DNA of 64,000 nt, from positions 26,956-90,955 of the forward strand of contig JBBSCB010000010.1 in the NCBI GenBank assembly GCA_038250675.1. Reading direction: 5' to 3'. This document shows, in pieces, positions 41,334-52,403 of the stretch. The stretch is from JAICUF01 sp038250675. GTDB taxonomy: Bacteria; Gemmatimonadota; Gemmatimonadetes; Gemmatimonadales; GWC2-71-9. The translations under genes and the position numbers were made by a program. The first letter of the stretch is position 1. The number at the start of each line of letters is the position of its first letter. The notes under the pieces were generated by a model that ran no database searches, was not told the origin of the DNA, and worked only from the letters and a program-made list of their open reading frames with translations.

Positions 41334-43624
41334 AGATCGCCGTCGTAGGCGGCGGACCGGCCGGGCTGTATTTCGCCATCCTGATGAAGAAGGCCGATCC
41401 CGCGCATGATGTGGTGGTCCTGGAGCGGAACCCGCCCGACAACACCTTCGGATGGGGCGTGGTCTTCTCCGACCAGACGCTGGGCAACTTCCGCCTGGCC
41501 GATCCCGAGAGCTTTGCCGCGATCGCCGATCACTTTGCCCGCTGGGATGACATCGACATCCACATCCGCGGCCAGACGATCACGTCGGGCGGCCACGGCT
41601 TTGTGGGCATCGCCCGGCAGACGCTGCTGGATGTCCTCCGCCGGCGCGCGGCGGCGCTGGGGGTGGATCTCCGCTACGGCACCGACGTCAGTGACGACGC
41701 CGCCCTCCCGGCCCTCGGCCTGGGCCAGGCCGATGTCGTCGTCGCGGCCGATGGCGTCAACAGCGCCATCCGCCGCCGCCATGCCGCCGTCTTCGAGCCC
41801 GACCTGGATGTACGCCACGCGCCCTTCGTCTGGCTCGGCACCACGCGCCCGTTCGATGCCTTCACGTTCATGATCGTGGAGACGCCGGCCGGCGTCTTTC
41901 AGGCCCACGCCTATCGGTTCGATGCCACGCGCTCGGCGTTCATCGTCGAGTGCGATGCGCAATCGTGGCGCGCGGCAGGCTTCGACCGGATGAACCTGGA
42001 CGAGACGATCGCGGCCTGCGAGCTGATGTTCGCGCCGTGGCTCGACGGTCACCCGCTCCTCAGCAACGCTCCGCCGCACCAGCACGCCGAGCCGTGGGTG
42101 CGCTTCGTCCGCGTCCGCTGCGCGCGCTGGCACGATGGCAACGTGGTCCTGATGGGCGACGCCGCCCACACCGCCCACTTCTCGATCGGCTCCGGCACCA
42201 AGCTGGCCATGGAGGACGCCATCGGGCTCTCGGCCGCGCTCAACGGGACCGGCGATCTCGAGGCGGCGCTCACCGCCTACGAGACCGAGCGCAGCACCGA
42301 GGCGCTCCGGCTCCAGAACGCCGCCCGCAACTCGATGGAATGGTTCGAGAACGTGCGCCGCTACGTGCATCTGGAGCCGGAACAGTTCGCCTACAGTCTG
42401 CTGACCCGGAGCCAGCGGGTGAGCCATGAAAATCTGCGGCTCCGCGACCAGCGCTACCTGGAGGGCGTCGAGCGGTGGTTTGCCGCACGGGCCGGTGCCG
42501 GCACGGCCGCGACCGCGGCACCGCCGCCTCTGTTCACGCCCTTCCGCCTCCGGGATATGGTGCTGCACAACCGGGTCGTCGTCTCGCCCATGGACATGTA
42601 CAGCGCGGTGGACGGCACGCCCAATGATTTCCACCTGGTGCACCTGGGCGCGCGGGCGCTGGGCGGCGCGGCGCTGCTGATGACCGAGATGACCTGCGTC
42701 TCGCCGGAGGCACGCATTACGCTGGGCTGCACCGGCATGTACGCCGGCGAACACGTGCCCGCCTGGCGGCGCATCACCGCCATGGTCCACCAGTGGAGCG
42801 CCGCCCGCATCTGCCTCCAGCTCGGCCATTCCGGCGGCAAGGGCTCCACCCGGCTGATGTGGGAGGGGATGGACGAACCGCTCGACGACGGCAACTGGCC
42901 GGTGATGGGACCGTCCGCCGTGGCGTACAAGCCGGGCATGCAGGTGCCGCGCGAGATGACGCGGGGCGACATGGACCGGGTCCGGGAGGAGTTCGTCCGC
43001 GCCACGCATATGGCGGTCGAGTGCGACTTCGACATGCTGGAACTCCATTGCGCCCACGGCTACCTGCTCTCGGCGTTCATCACGCCGCTGAGCAACCGGC
43101 GGACCGACGAGTACGGCGGCTCCCCGGAAAACCGGCTCGGCTACCCGCTCGAAGTCTTCCGCGCCATGCGCGCGGTGTGGCCGCCGGCGCGGCCGATGTC
43201 GGTCCGCATCTCGGCCCACGACTGGACCGACGGCGGGCTGACCGATGCCGACGCGGTGGAGGTGGCCCGCGCCTTTCACGCCGCCGGTGCCGACATCATT
43301 CACGTCTCTGCCGGGCAGACCGCCGCCGCGGCACAGCCGGTGTACGGCCGCATGTTCCAGACGCCGTTCAGCGACCGGATCCGCAACGAATCGGGGATCC
43401 CTACCATTGCCGTCGGCAACATCACCGATCCCGATCAGGTCAACGGCATCATCGCAGCCGGCCGCGCGGACCTCTGCGCGCTGGGTCGTCCCCACCTCGC
43501 CGATCCGCAGTGGACGCTCCGTGCCGCGGCCGAGTTGGGCTACACCGCCCAGCCGTGGCCGGTGCAGTATCTTCCGGGCAAGCTGCAGCTCGAGCGCAAC
43601 CTCCAGCGCGCAAAGACCCCATGA
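41330..43624 (+). CDS. Fused FAD monooxygenase / Old Yellow Enzyme reductase (2-aminobenzoyl-CoA or salicylyl-CoA 5-hydroxylase type)
   Basis: A 764-residue two-domain enzyme. Residues 1-390 are a class A flavin monooxygenase (VVGGGPAGLYFAILMKK; GDAAHTAHFSIGSGTKLAMED). Residues of about 400-760 are an FMN-dependent Old Yellow Enzyme barrel (HNRVVVSPMDMYSA, LQLGHSGGKG, LHCAHGYLLSAFI and ALGRPHLADP). This architecture is that of 2-aminobenzoyl-CoA monooxygenase/reductase, which hydroxylates and then reduces the ring. Database names often read salicylyl-CoA 5-hydroxylase. A 2-aminobenzoate-CoA ligase at 50332 supports the anthranilate reading. Confidence 0.93.
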   Translation: MKIAVVGGGPAGLYFAILMKKADPAHDVVVLERNPPDNTFGWGVVFSDQTLGNFRLADPESFAAIADHFARWDDIDIHIRGQTITSGGHGFVGIARQTLLDVLRRRAAALGVDLRYGTDVSDDAALPALGLGQADVVVAADGVNSAIRRRHAAVFEPDLDVRHAPFVWLGTTRPFDAFTFMIVETPAGVFQAHAYRFDATRSAFIVECDAQSWRAAGFDRMNLDETIAACELMFAPWLDGHPLLSNAPPHQHAEPWVRFVRVRCARWHDGNVVLMGDAAHTAHFSIGSGTKLAMEDAIGLSAALNGTGDLEAALTAYETERSTEALRLQNAARNSMEWFENVRRYVHLEPEQFAYSLLTRSQRVSHENLRLRDQRYLEGVERWFAARAGAGTAATAAPPPLFTPFRLRDMVLHNRVVVSPMDMYSAVDGTPNDFHLVHLGARALGGAALLMTEMTCVSPEARITLGCTGMYAGEHVPAWRRITAMVHQWSAARICLQLGHSGGKGSTRLMWEGMDEPLDDGNWPVMGPSAVAYKPGMQVPREMTRGDMDRVREEFVRATHMAVECDFDMLELHCAHGYLLSAFITPLSNRRTDEYGGSPENRLGYPLEVFRAMRAVWPPARPMSVRISAHDWTDGGLTDADAVEVARAFHAAGADIIHVSAGQTAAAAQPVYGRMFQTPFSDRIRNESGIPTIAVGNITDPDQVNGIIAAGRADLCALGRPHLADPQWTLRAAAELGYTAQPWPVQYLPGKLQLERNLQRAKTP

Positions 43625-44397
43625 CCGACCGAAATCTCGACGGACGCCACGCAATCGTGACCGGCGGCAGCCGCGGCATCGGCCTCGCCGTAGCGCGAGC
43701 GCTGGCCGGGCGCGGCGCCTCGCTCACGCTGCTGGGGCGGAGCGCCGGGCCCCTGGCCGCGGCCGCCGCGGAACTCGGCGGCGGCACGACGGTGGTGACG
43801 GCGCAGTGCGACGTGGCCGATGCCGACTCGGTCGCGGCCGCGTTCGCCACCTCCCGCGCCCGATTTCCCGTGCCGCACATCCTCGTGAACAACGCCGGCC
43901 AGGGCGACGTGGGACCGTTTGCCGAGATGGCGCGCGAGGTCTGGGACCGGATGCTCGCGGTCAACCTGACCGGCACGTGGCTCTGCACCCGCGAGGTCTA
44001 TCCCGCGATGGCGGCGACCGGGGCGGGCCGGATCGTCAACGTGGCGTCGGTGGCGGGGCTGCGCGGCTTTTCAGGCGGGACGGCCTACGCCGCCGCCAAG
44101 CACGGCGTGGTGGGGCTCACCCGCTCGCTGGCGCTGGAGGCGGCGCGCACGGGCGTGACCGTCAACGCCGTCTGTCCCGGCTACACCGACACCGAGATGG
44201 CGGCGCGCGCGGCGGCCAACGTGGCCGGCAAGCGCGGCATCGCGCTCGACGAGGCCAAACAGGTGATCGCGCGGACGCTGCCGCTGGGTCGGCTCATCAC
44301 GCCGGACGAGGTGGCGGCCATGGTAGCGTGGCTCTGCTCCGACGCGGCATCGGCGGTCAACGGGCAGGCCATCGTCGTCGCGGGAGGTGACGCATGA
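43621..44397 (+). CDS. SDR-family 3-hydroxyacyl-CoA dehydrogenase-like oxidoreductase
   Basis: A 258-residue classical SDR (TGGSRGIG, NNAG, NVASVAG, YAAAKHG, ending IVVAGGDA). It resembles 3-hydroxyacyl-CoA dehydrogenases of SDR type and is placed between the fused monooxygenase and an enoyl-CoA hydratase, with ATGA overlaps on both sides. It probably oxidises or reduces a ring-derived CoA intermediate. Substrate is inferred from context only. Confidence 0.92.
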   Translation: MTDRNLDGRHAIVTGGSRGIGLAVARALAGRGASLTLLGRSAGPLAAAAAELGGGTTVVTAQCDVADADSVAAAFATSRARFPVPHILVNNAGQGDVGPFAEMAREVWDRMLAVNLTGTWLCTREVYPAMAATGAGRIVNVASVAGLRGFSGGTAYAAAKHGVVGLTRSLALEAARTGVTVNAVCPGYTDTEMAARAAANVAGKRGIALDEAKQVIARTLPLGRLITPDEVAAMVAWLCSDAASAVNGQAIVVAGGDA

Positions 44398-45203
44398 TCG
44401 CGCCGACCCACTTCGGCTGGCAGGTGGCGGACCAGGTCGCCACGATTACGCTGGACCGTCCCGAGCGGAAGAACCCGCTCACCTTCGAGTCGTATGCCGA
44501 GCTGGTGCAGACCTTCCGGGCACTCGAGCGCGAGCGCGGCGTACGCACGGTGGTCATCACCGGTGCCGGCGGCAATTTCTCGTCCGGCGGCGACGTGCAC
44601 GAGATCATCGGGCCGCTGGTGCGGATGAAGGAGGCGAATCACTCGGAGGATCTCCTCGCGTTCACCCGGCTCACCGGCGAGCTGGTCGCCACGATGCGCG
44701 CGTGTCCGCAGCCCATCATCGCCGCCGTGGACGGCATCTGCGCCGGCGCCGGCGCCATCATCGCCATGGCGTCCGACATCCGGATCGGCACCGCGCGCAG
44801 CAAGGTGGGTTTTCTCTTCGTGCGCGTGGGCCTCTCGGGAGCGGACATGGGGGCGTGCGCCATCCTCCCGCGCATCATCGGCCAGGGGCGCGCGAGCGAG
44901 TTGCTGTACACCGGCCGCTTCATGGGCGGCGAGGAGGCGGAGCGCTGGGGCTTTTACAACCGGCTCGCGGCACCCGACGCGATGCTCACCGACGCTCAGG
45001 CGCTGGCCGCCACGCTGGCCCGCGGCCCCACGCTGGCCCACGCGATGACCAAGCGGATGCTGCACGCCGAGTGGAACATGTCGGTCGACCAGGCCATCGA
45101 GGCGGAAGCGGTGGCGCAGGCGCAGTGCATGGAGACGGAGGACTTTACGCGGGCCTACCGCGCGTTCGTCGCGAAAGAGACCCCCGTCTTCGAGGGCGAC
45201 TGA
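44394..45203 (+). CDS. Enoyl-CoA hydratase/isomerase family protein
   Basis: A 269-residue crotonase-fold protein. LDRPERKNPLTFESY at the start and GAGGNFSSGGDVHEI form the CoA pocket and first oxyanion segment; GICAGAGAIIAMASDIRI gives the second. The catalytic region reads FVRVGLSGADMGACAILPR, with Asp where hydratases have Glu, so ring-cleaving hydrolase or isomerase activity is possible. It is coupled to the genes on both sides. Confidence 0.92.
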   Translation: MIAPTHFGWQVADQVATITLDRPERKNPLTFESYAELVQTFRALERERGVRTVVITGAGGNFSSGGDVHEIIGPLVRMKEANHSEDLLAFTRLTGELVATMRACPQPIIAAVDGICAGAGAIIAMASDIRIGTARSKVGFLFVRVGLSGADMGACAILPRIIGQGRASELLYTGRFMGGEEAERWGFYNRLAAPDAMLTDAQALAATLARGPTLAHAMTKRMLHAEWNMSVDQAIEAEAVAQAQCMETEDFTRAYRAFVAKETPVFEGD

Positions 45204-46357
45204 TGGCAGACCGCAGCTTTCTCGCCTGGCCCTTCTTCGACGACGACCATCGCCGGCTGGCCGCGGAGCTCGATCAGTGGGCCGCGGGCTCGCTCGAAGC
45301 CGGCCACGCCGGCGGCGCCGATCTGGATCCCGCCTGCCGCGCGATCGCCCGCACGCTGGGGACAGGCGGCTGGCTCCGGCACGCGGTGCCGCGGGCGTAC
45401 GGCGGCGTGCGCGAGCAACTGGACGTCCGTTCGCTGTGCCTGGTGCGGGAAACGCTCGCGCGGCACGCGCCGCTGGCGGACTTCGTCTTTGCGCTGCAGG
45501 CGCTGGGCACCGGACCGATTACGCTGTATGGCAGCGACGAGCTGCGGCAGCGCTATCTGCCGCCGGTGGCGCGCGGCGAGCGGATCGCGGCATTCGCGCT
45601 GTCGGAACGGGACGCCGGCTCCGACGTGGCGGCGATGGCCACGACGGCCCGGCGCGCCGGCGCCGGCTACAGCATCACCGGTGAAAAGACCTGGATCTCC
45701 AACGCCGGGCTGGCCGACCACTACATCGTCTTTGCCCGGCTACCGGAGGCGGGGGAGCGCGCCTTTGCCGCGTTTGTGGTGGACGCCGACAATCCACGAC
45801 TCACCGTCACCCGGCGCATCGAGACGCTGGCGCCCCATCCGCTGGGGACGCTGGCTCTCGACGATTGCCGGGTGGATGCCGCCGCGCTCATCGGCGAGCC
45901 GGGCAAGGGGCTGCGCGTGGCGCTGGGCACCCTGGATGTGTTCCGGGCCACCGTGGGCGCGGCGGCGCTGGGCTTTGCCCGGCGCGCGCTCGAGGAGGCG
46001 CTGGCCCACACCGCCGAACGCCACGCCTTTGGCGGCGCGCTCGCCGACCTCCAGCTGGTGCAGGCCGTGCTGGCCGACATGGCGACCGAGATCGACGCGA
46101 GCGCGCTGCTGGTCTACCGCGCCGCATGGACCCGCGATCAGGGGGCCGAGCGGGTGACGCGCGAGGCTGCGATGGCCAAGCTCTATGCCACCGAGGCGGC
46201 GCAGCGCGTCATCGATCATGCGATCCAGCTCCTCGGCGCGCGCGGCCTCGTGGCCGGCTCGCCGGTGGAAGCGCTCTACCGGGAGATCCGCGCGCTCCGG
46301 ATCTACGAGGGCGCCAGCGACATCCAGCGCCTGGTGATCGCGGGCCAGCTCCGCTGA
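45203..46357 (+). CDS. Acyl-CoA dehydrogenase
   Basis: A 384-residue FAD enzyme of the acyl-CoA dehydrogenase family. AFALSERDAGSDVAAMATTA and TGEKTWISNAGLADHY are the FAD and CoA regions; the C-terminal IYEGASDIQRLVIAGQL contains the catalytic-Glu region of many members. The ATG overlaps the previous stop (TGATG). It probably dehydrogenates a ring-opened or reduced CoA ester in the anthranilate route. Confidence 0.93.
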   Translation: MADRSFLAWPFFDDDHRRLAAELDQWAAGSLEAGHAGGADLDPACRAIARTLGTGGWLRHAVPRAYGGVREQLDVRSLCLVRETLARHAPLADFVFALQALGTGPITLYGSDELRQRYLPPVARGERIAAFALSERDAGSDVAAMATTARRAGAGYSITGEKTWISNAGLADHYIVFARLPEAGERAFAAFVVDADNPRLTVTRRIETLAPHPLGTLALDDCRVDAAALIGEPGKGLRVALGTLDVFRATVGAAALGFARRALEEALAHTAERHAFGGALADLQLVQAVLADMATEIDASALLVYRAAWTRDQGAERVTREAAMAKLYATEAAQRVIDHAIQLLGARGLVAGSPVEALYREIRALRIYEGASDIQRLVIAGQLR

Positions 46358-46378
46358 ACGGGTCTGGTGCCCGGTTGG

Positions 46379-46397
46379 AGCCCGCCCCGGGCGGGCT
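46379..46397 (+). terminator. Candidate hairpin terminator after the acyl-CoA dehydrogenase gene
   Basis: AGCCCGCC (46379-46386) and GGCGGGCT (46390-46397) form a perfect 8-base-pair stem with a 3-base loop, starting 21 bases after the stop codon. Only a short T-rich stretch follows, so it may be a weak intrinsic terminator. It separates the catabolic genes from the MarR-type regulator. Confidence 0.5.
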
Positions 46398-46401
46398 TAT
46401 A

Positions 46402-46411
46402 TTGATATCAA
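46402..46411. promoter_or_regulatory. Candidate MarR operator (TTGATATCAA)
   Basis: A perfect 10-base palindrome in an AT-rich patch lies 19 bases before the ATG of the MarR-type gene. MarR proteins usually bind short palindromes in their own promoters, so autoregulation is likely. I did not find a second copy before the monooxygenase operon. Confidence 0.5.
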
Positions 46412-46430
46412 ATTAACGCGGTTTCCCTGC

Positions 46431-46850
46431 ATGCCGGGTTCTGCCCCTCTGCGTGACGCGGGTTCGCCCGATGCCCGCCCCGATGACCGGGTCGCCATCG
46501 TCACCGGCCTCCGCCGCATCGTCAAAGCCCTCGAGACCTATTCCCGCGCCGTCCAGCGCGAATTCGGGCTCACCGGCCCCCAGCTCTGGGCCGTCAAGGT
46601 CCTGGCCCGAGGCCAGCTCACCGCCGGCGAACTGGCCCAGGCGCTCGCAGTGCATCAGAGCAGCGTATCCGTCCTGGTCGAGCGGCTGGAGCGACGCGGA
46701 CTGGTGCGGCGCACGCGCGACCCCGACGATCGGCGCGTGGTCCATGTGGCGCTCACGGCCAGGGGCGCCGCGCTTGGCGCGCGCGCCGGCGCCGGCGCCG
46801 GGGCGCCTGATGCACGGGCTCCGTACGATGGATGCCGACGAGCTGACTGA
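46431..46850 (+). CDS. MarR-family transcriptional regulator, C-terminus out of frame
   Basis: The 139-residue frame holds a complete winged-helix domain (LTAGELAQALAVHQSSVSVLVERLERRGLVRR and the wing DPDDRRVVHVALTARG). After a GC repeat at about 46779-46806 this frame ends in low-complexity Ala/Gly. The expected dimerisation helix is found in another frame up to 46932. MarR regulators near aromatic CoA genes commonly respond to CoA thioesters, so it probably controls the anthranilate block. An indel in the repeat, real or from sequencing, is likely. Confidence 0.8.
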   Translation: MPGSAPLRDAGSPDARPDDRVAIVTGLRRIVKALETYSRAVQREFGLTGPQLWAVKVLARGQLTAGELAQALAVHQSSVSVLVERLERRGLVRRTRDPDDRRVVHVALTARGAALGARAGAGAGAPDARAPYDGCRRAD

Positions 46851-46897
46851 TATGCGCCGGGCGGTGGACCGCCTGGTGAACCTGATGGAGGTCGACG

Positions 46898-49230
<2,333 letters not shown>

Positions 49231-49237
<7 letters not shown>

Positions 49238-50295
49238 GTCAGACCGAATCCTGGGCCGTAGCCGCGGCGGCAGTCGCCGGGGCCACCGCGCTCACCCGCG
49301 TCGTGCAGACCTTCGTGGTCCGCCGCCTGGCCCGGCTCACCGATCGAACGGCCAACACCACCGATGACCTGCTGGTGGACCTGGTCCGCCGGATCACGAC
49401 GCTGTTCATCGCGGCGGCGTTGGCCAACATGGCGCCGGCCTGGGTCTCCGTCCCCTCGGCCGCACTGACGGTGCTGCGCGCCGCGTTCATCGTCGCCTGC
49501 GTCTATCAGGGCGGCATCTGGGGCAACGGCGTCATCCTCTATCTCCTCGAGCGCCGGCGGGTGGCGGCGGGAGACGACGGCGGCGCGGCCACCACGCTCG
49601 CGGCGATCGGCATTGGCGCGCGGATGCTCCTGTGGACCGCGCTGATCCTGCTCGGTCTCCAGAACGCCGGGATCAACGTCACCGCACTGATCACCGGCCT
49701 CGGTATCGGCGGCGTGGCGATCGCGCTGGCGGTGCAGAACATCCTGGGCGACATTTTCGCCTCGGTGGCGATCGTGCTCGACCGCCCGTTCGTGCTGGGC
49801 GACTTCATCATCATTGGCGACCTGGCCGGCACGGTGGAGCACATCGGCCTCAAGACCACCCGGATCCGGAGTCTCTTCGGCGAGCAGCTCATCGTCTCGA
49901 ACGCCGAGCTGCTCCGCATGACGATCAAGAACTACAAGCGGATGCAGGAGCGCCGGATCGTGTTCGGTGTGGGGGTGACCTATCAGACGCCGCATGCCGT
50001 GGCCGCCGCGATCCCGAAGATGGTCCGCGAGGCTGTCGAGGCGCAGGACGGCGTGCGCTTCGACCGGGCCCACTTCAAGGAGTACGGCGACTCGGCGCTG
50101 CAGTACGAGATCGTCTACTACGTGCTGTCGTCCGACTACAACAAGTACATGGACATCCAGCAGGCGATCAATCTCGCGATCTACGAGCGGTTCGGCTCCG
50201 AGGGGATCGACTTTGCCTACCCGACGCGCACGCTCTTCGCGCCGGACATGGCGGAGGCGCTGCGGGCGGCCGGCCAGGCGTCGGCGACGCCGTAG
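49231..50295 (+). CDS. MscS-family mechanosensitive channel
   Basis: A 354-residue small-conductance channel. About four to five helices precede the MscS pore and beta domain: GIGGVAIALAVQNILGDIFA and DRPFVLGDFIIIGDLAGTVE are diagnostic, with GLKTTRIRSLFGEQLIVSNA next. It would release solutes during hypo-osmotic shock. The GTG start overlaps the trehalose gene by 7 bases, so synthesis and release of compatible solute are co-translated. Confidence 0.93.
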
Positions 50296-50331
50296 CCGAC
50301 TCGCGCGGCTCTCCTTACCTTTCGCGCACCG

Positions 50332-52002
50332 ATGCCCACCGCCCGATCATCCGCGCCCCCGGTGCATGAGCCGAGCGGCCACGCCGACCCGTTCTGCCGC
50401 GAGGCCCTGCCGCCACGGGAGCTGTGGCCCGGAATGCGGTACGACCGCATTCCCGAACTGGCGTATCCCGCCCGGCTCAACTGCGCCGTCGAGCTGCTCG
50501 ATCGCGCGGTCGAGTGGGGGTGCGGCGACCGCCCCGTCTTCCTCGCGCCCGACACCCGCTGGACCTACGCCGAGCTGCTCGCCACGGTCAACCGCATCGC
50601 GCACGTCCTGGTGGACGACCTGGGCCTCGTGCCCGGCGGCCGCGTCCTGCTCCGCGGCTACAACAGCCCTATGCTCGCGGCGATCTGGTTTGCGGTGCTC
50701 AAGACCGGCGGCGTCGTGGTCACCACCATGCCGCTGCTCCGCACCCGCGAGCTGGTCTTCACCGCCGACAAGGCCGGTATCCTCCTGGCCATCACCGACG
50801 CCCGCCTCCTCGCCGACTGCGCGGAAGCGATGGCGTACACGGCGGACGGCGAGCCCAGGGCCGGCACCCGGGTCGTGACCTGGGGGGACGCCGAGGATCC
50901 CGGGTCGATCGAGGCGCGCATGGCGACCAAGCCGGAGTCGTTCGCCGCCTGCGATACCGCTGCGGACGACGTGGCACTCATCGCCTTTACCTCAGGCACC
51001 ACCGGCCCGGGCAAGGGCACGATGCACTTCCACCGCGATGTGCTGGCCATCTGTGACTGCTTCCCGCCGTACGTGCTGCGCCCCACCCAGAACGACGTCT
51101 TCATCGGCTCGCCGCCGTTCGCCTTCACGTTCGGGCTGGGCGGGCTGGTCCTGTTTCCAATGCGGGTGGGGGCCTGCTCGGTGCTGCTGGAGCAAGGCTC
51201 ACCGCCCCATCTGATCCGCGGCATCCAGGACTTTGGCGCCACCATCTGCTTCACCGCCCCCACGGCGTACCGTGCGATGCTCGGCATGCTGGACCAGCAC
51301 GACGTCTCGAGTCTCCGCGAATGCGTGAGCGCGGGCGAATCGCTGCCGCTCGCCACCTACGAGGCGTGGCGCCGGGCCACCGGCATCCGCATCACCGACG
51401 GCATCGGCTCCACCGAGATGCTGCACATCTTCATCAGCGCCGCGGGCGACGACATCCGGCCCGGCGCCACCGGGCGGGTCGTGCCCGGCTACGAGGCGTG
51501 CGTCATGGATGACGACCTGCGCCCCTGCCCTCCCGAGACCGTCGGTCGGCTGGCGGTGCGTGGCCCCACCGGCTGTCGCTATCTACTCGACCCCGATCGC
51601 CAGCGGGCCTACGTGCAGGATGGCTGGAACCTCACCGGCGACAGCTACCGGATGGACGCGGATGGATACTTCTGGTATCAGGCCCGCACCGACGACATGA
51701 TCATCTCGTCGGGCCACAACATCTCGGGCCCCGAGATCGAGGGCGTCCTGCTGGAGCACGCCGCGGTGGCGGAATGCGGAGTCATTGGCGTGCCGGATTC
51801 GGGGCGCGGACAGGTGGTGAAGGCATTTGTCGTCGTGCGCCCGGGTGTGGCAGCCGGTGACGCGCTCGCCCGCGAGCTGCAGGACTTCGTGAAGCGGGAG
51901 ATCGCGCCGTACAAGTATCCGCGCCGGATCGAGTTCGTGGATGCGCTGCCGCGCACCAGCACGGGCAAGCTCCAGCGCTACAAGCTCCGGGAGTGTGGCT
52001 GA
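50332..52002 (+). CDS. 2-aminobenzoate/benzoate-CoA ligase family enzyme
   Basis: A 556-residue acyl-adenylate-forming ligase. ATP motif FTSGTTGPGKGTMHFH, A5 motif DGIGSTEMLHIF, A7/A8 GDSYRMDADGYFWYQARTDDMI and the C-terminal catalytic Lys in RTSTGKLQRYKLRE. The N-terminal LPPRELWP and YPARLNCAVELLD segments match 2-aminobenzoate-CoA and benzoate-CoA ligases. It would activate anthranilate for the fused monooxygenase at 41330. RidA follows with a TGATG overlap. Confidence 0.92.
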   Translation: MPTARSSAPPVHEPSGHADPFCREALPPRELWPGMRYDRIPELAYPARLNCAVELLDRAVEWGCGDRPVFLAPDTRWTYAELLATVNRIAHVLVDDLGLVPGGRVLLRGYNSPMLAAIWFAVLKTGGVVVTTMPLLRTRELVFTADKAGILLAITDARLLADCAEAMAYTADGEPRAGTRVVTWGDAEDPGSIEARMATKPESFAACDTAADDVALIAFTSGTTGPGKGTMHFHRDVLAICDCFPPYVLRPTQNDVFIGSPPFAFTFGLGGLVLFPMRVGACSVLLEQGSPPHLIRGIQDFGATICFTAPTAYRAMLGMLDQHDVSSLRECVSAGESLPLATYEAWRRATGIRITDGIGSTEMLHIFISAAGDDIRPGATGRVVPGYEACVMDDDLRPCPPETVGRLAVRGPTGCRYLLDPDRQRAYVQDGWNLTGDSYRMDADGYFWYQARTDDMIISSGHNISGPEIEGVLLEHAAVAECGVIGVPDSGRGQVVKAFVVVRPGVAAGDALARELQDFVKREIAPYKYPRRIEFVDALPRTSTGKLQRYKLRECG

Positions 52003-52403
52003 TGGCGCATGAAACGATCCGCCCCCCGGGCTGGGCCGCGCCGAGCGGGTATGCCGACGCGATCGCCGCGAGCGGCCGCACCATTTTTCTCGCGGGACAG
52101 GTGGGATGGAACCCCGCGACCGCCGCGTTCGAGACCGACGAGTTTGCGGCGCAGGCGGCGCAGGCGCTGGAGAACGTCGTCGCCGTCCTGCGTGCCGCGG
52201 GCGCGGAGCCCGCGCACCTCACCCGTCTCGTCTGGTACGTCACCGGGCGCGCAGAGTATGCGGCGGCGCGGCCGGCCGTCGGCGCCGCCTGGCGGCGGAT
52301 CATCGGCGCGCACTATCCCGCCACGTCACTGGTCATCGTGGCGGGGCTGCTGGAGCCGCGCGCCCGGGTGGAAATCGAAGCCACCGCCGTGGTGCCGGCA
52401 TGA
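52002..52403 (+). CDS. RidA-family (enamine/imine deaminase) protein
   Basis: A 133-residue RidA superfamily trimer-type protein (FLAGQVGWNP; TSLVIVAGLLEPRARVEIEA). Members hydrolyse reactive enamines and imines to ketones with release of ammonia. In the aminobenzoyl-CoA route the ring amino group is expected as an enamine/imine after ring reduction, so a specific deaminase role is plausible here. It is coupled to the CoA ligase and thiolase genes. Confidence 0.9.
   Translation: MAHETIRPPGWAAPSGYADAIAASGRTIFLAGQVGWNPATAAFETDEFAAQAAQALENVVAVLRAAGAEPAHLTRLVWYVTGRAEYAAARPAVGAAWRRIIGAHYPATSLVIVAGLLEPRARVEIEATAVVPA

Noticed and set aside
41225..43654. 809-codon minus-strand open frame
   Set aside because: It is antisense to the fused monooxygenase/Old Yellow Enzyme and lacks any recognisable domain.
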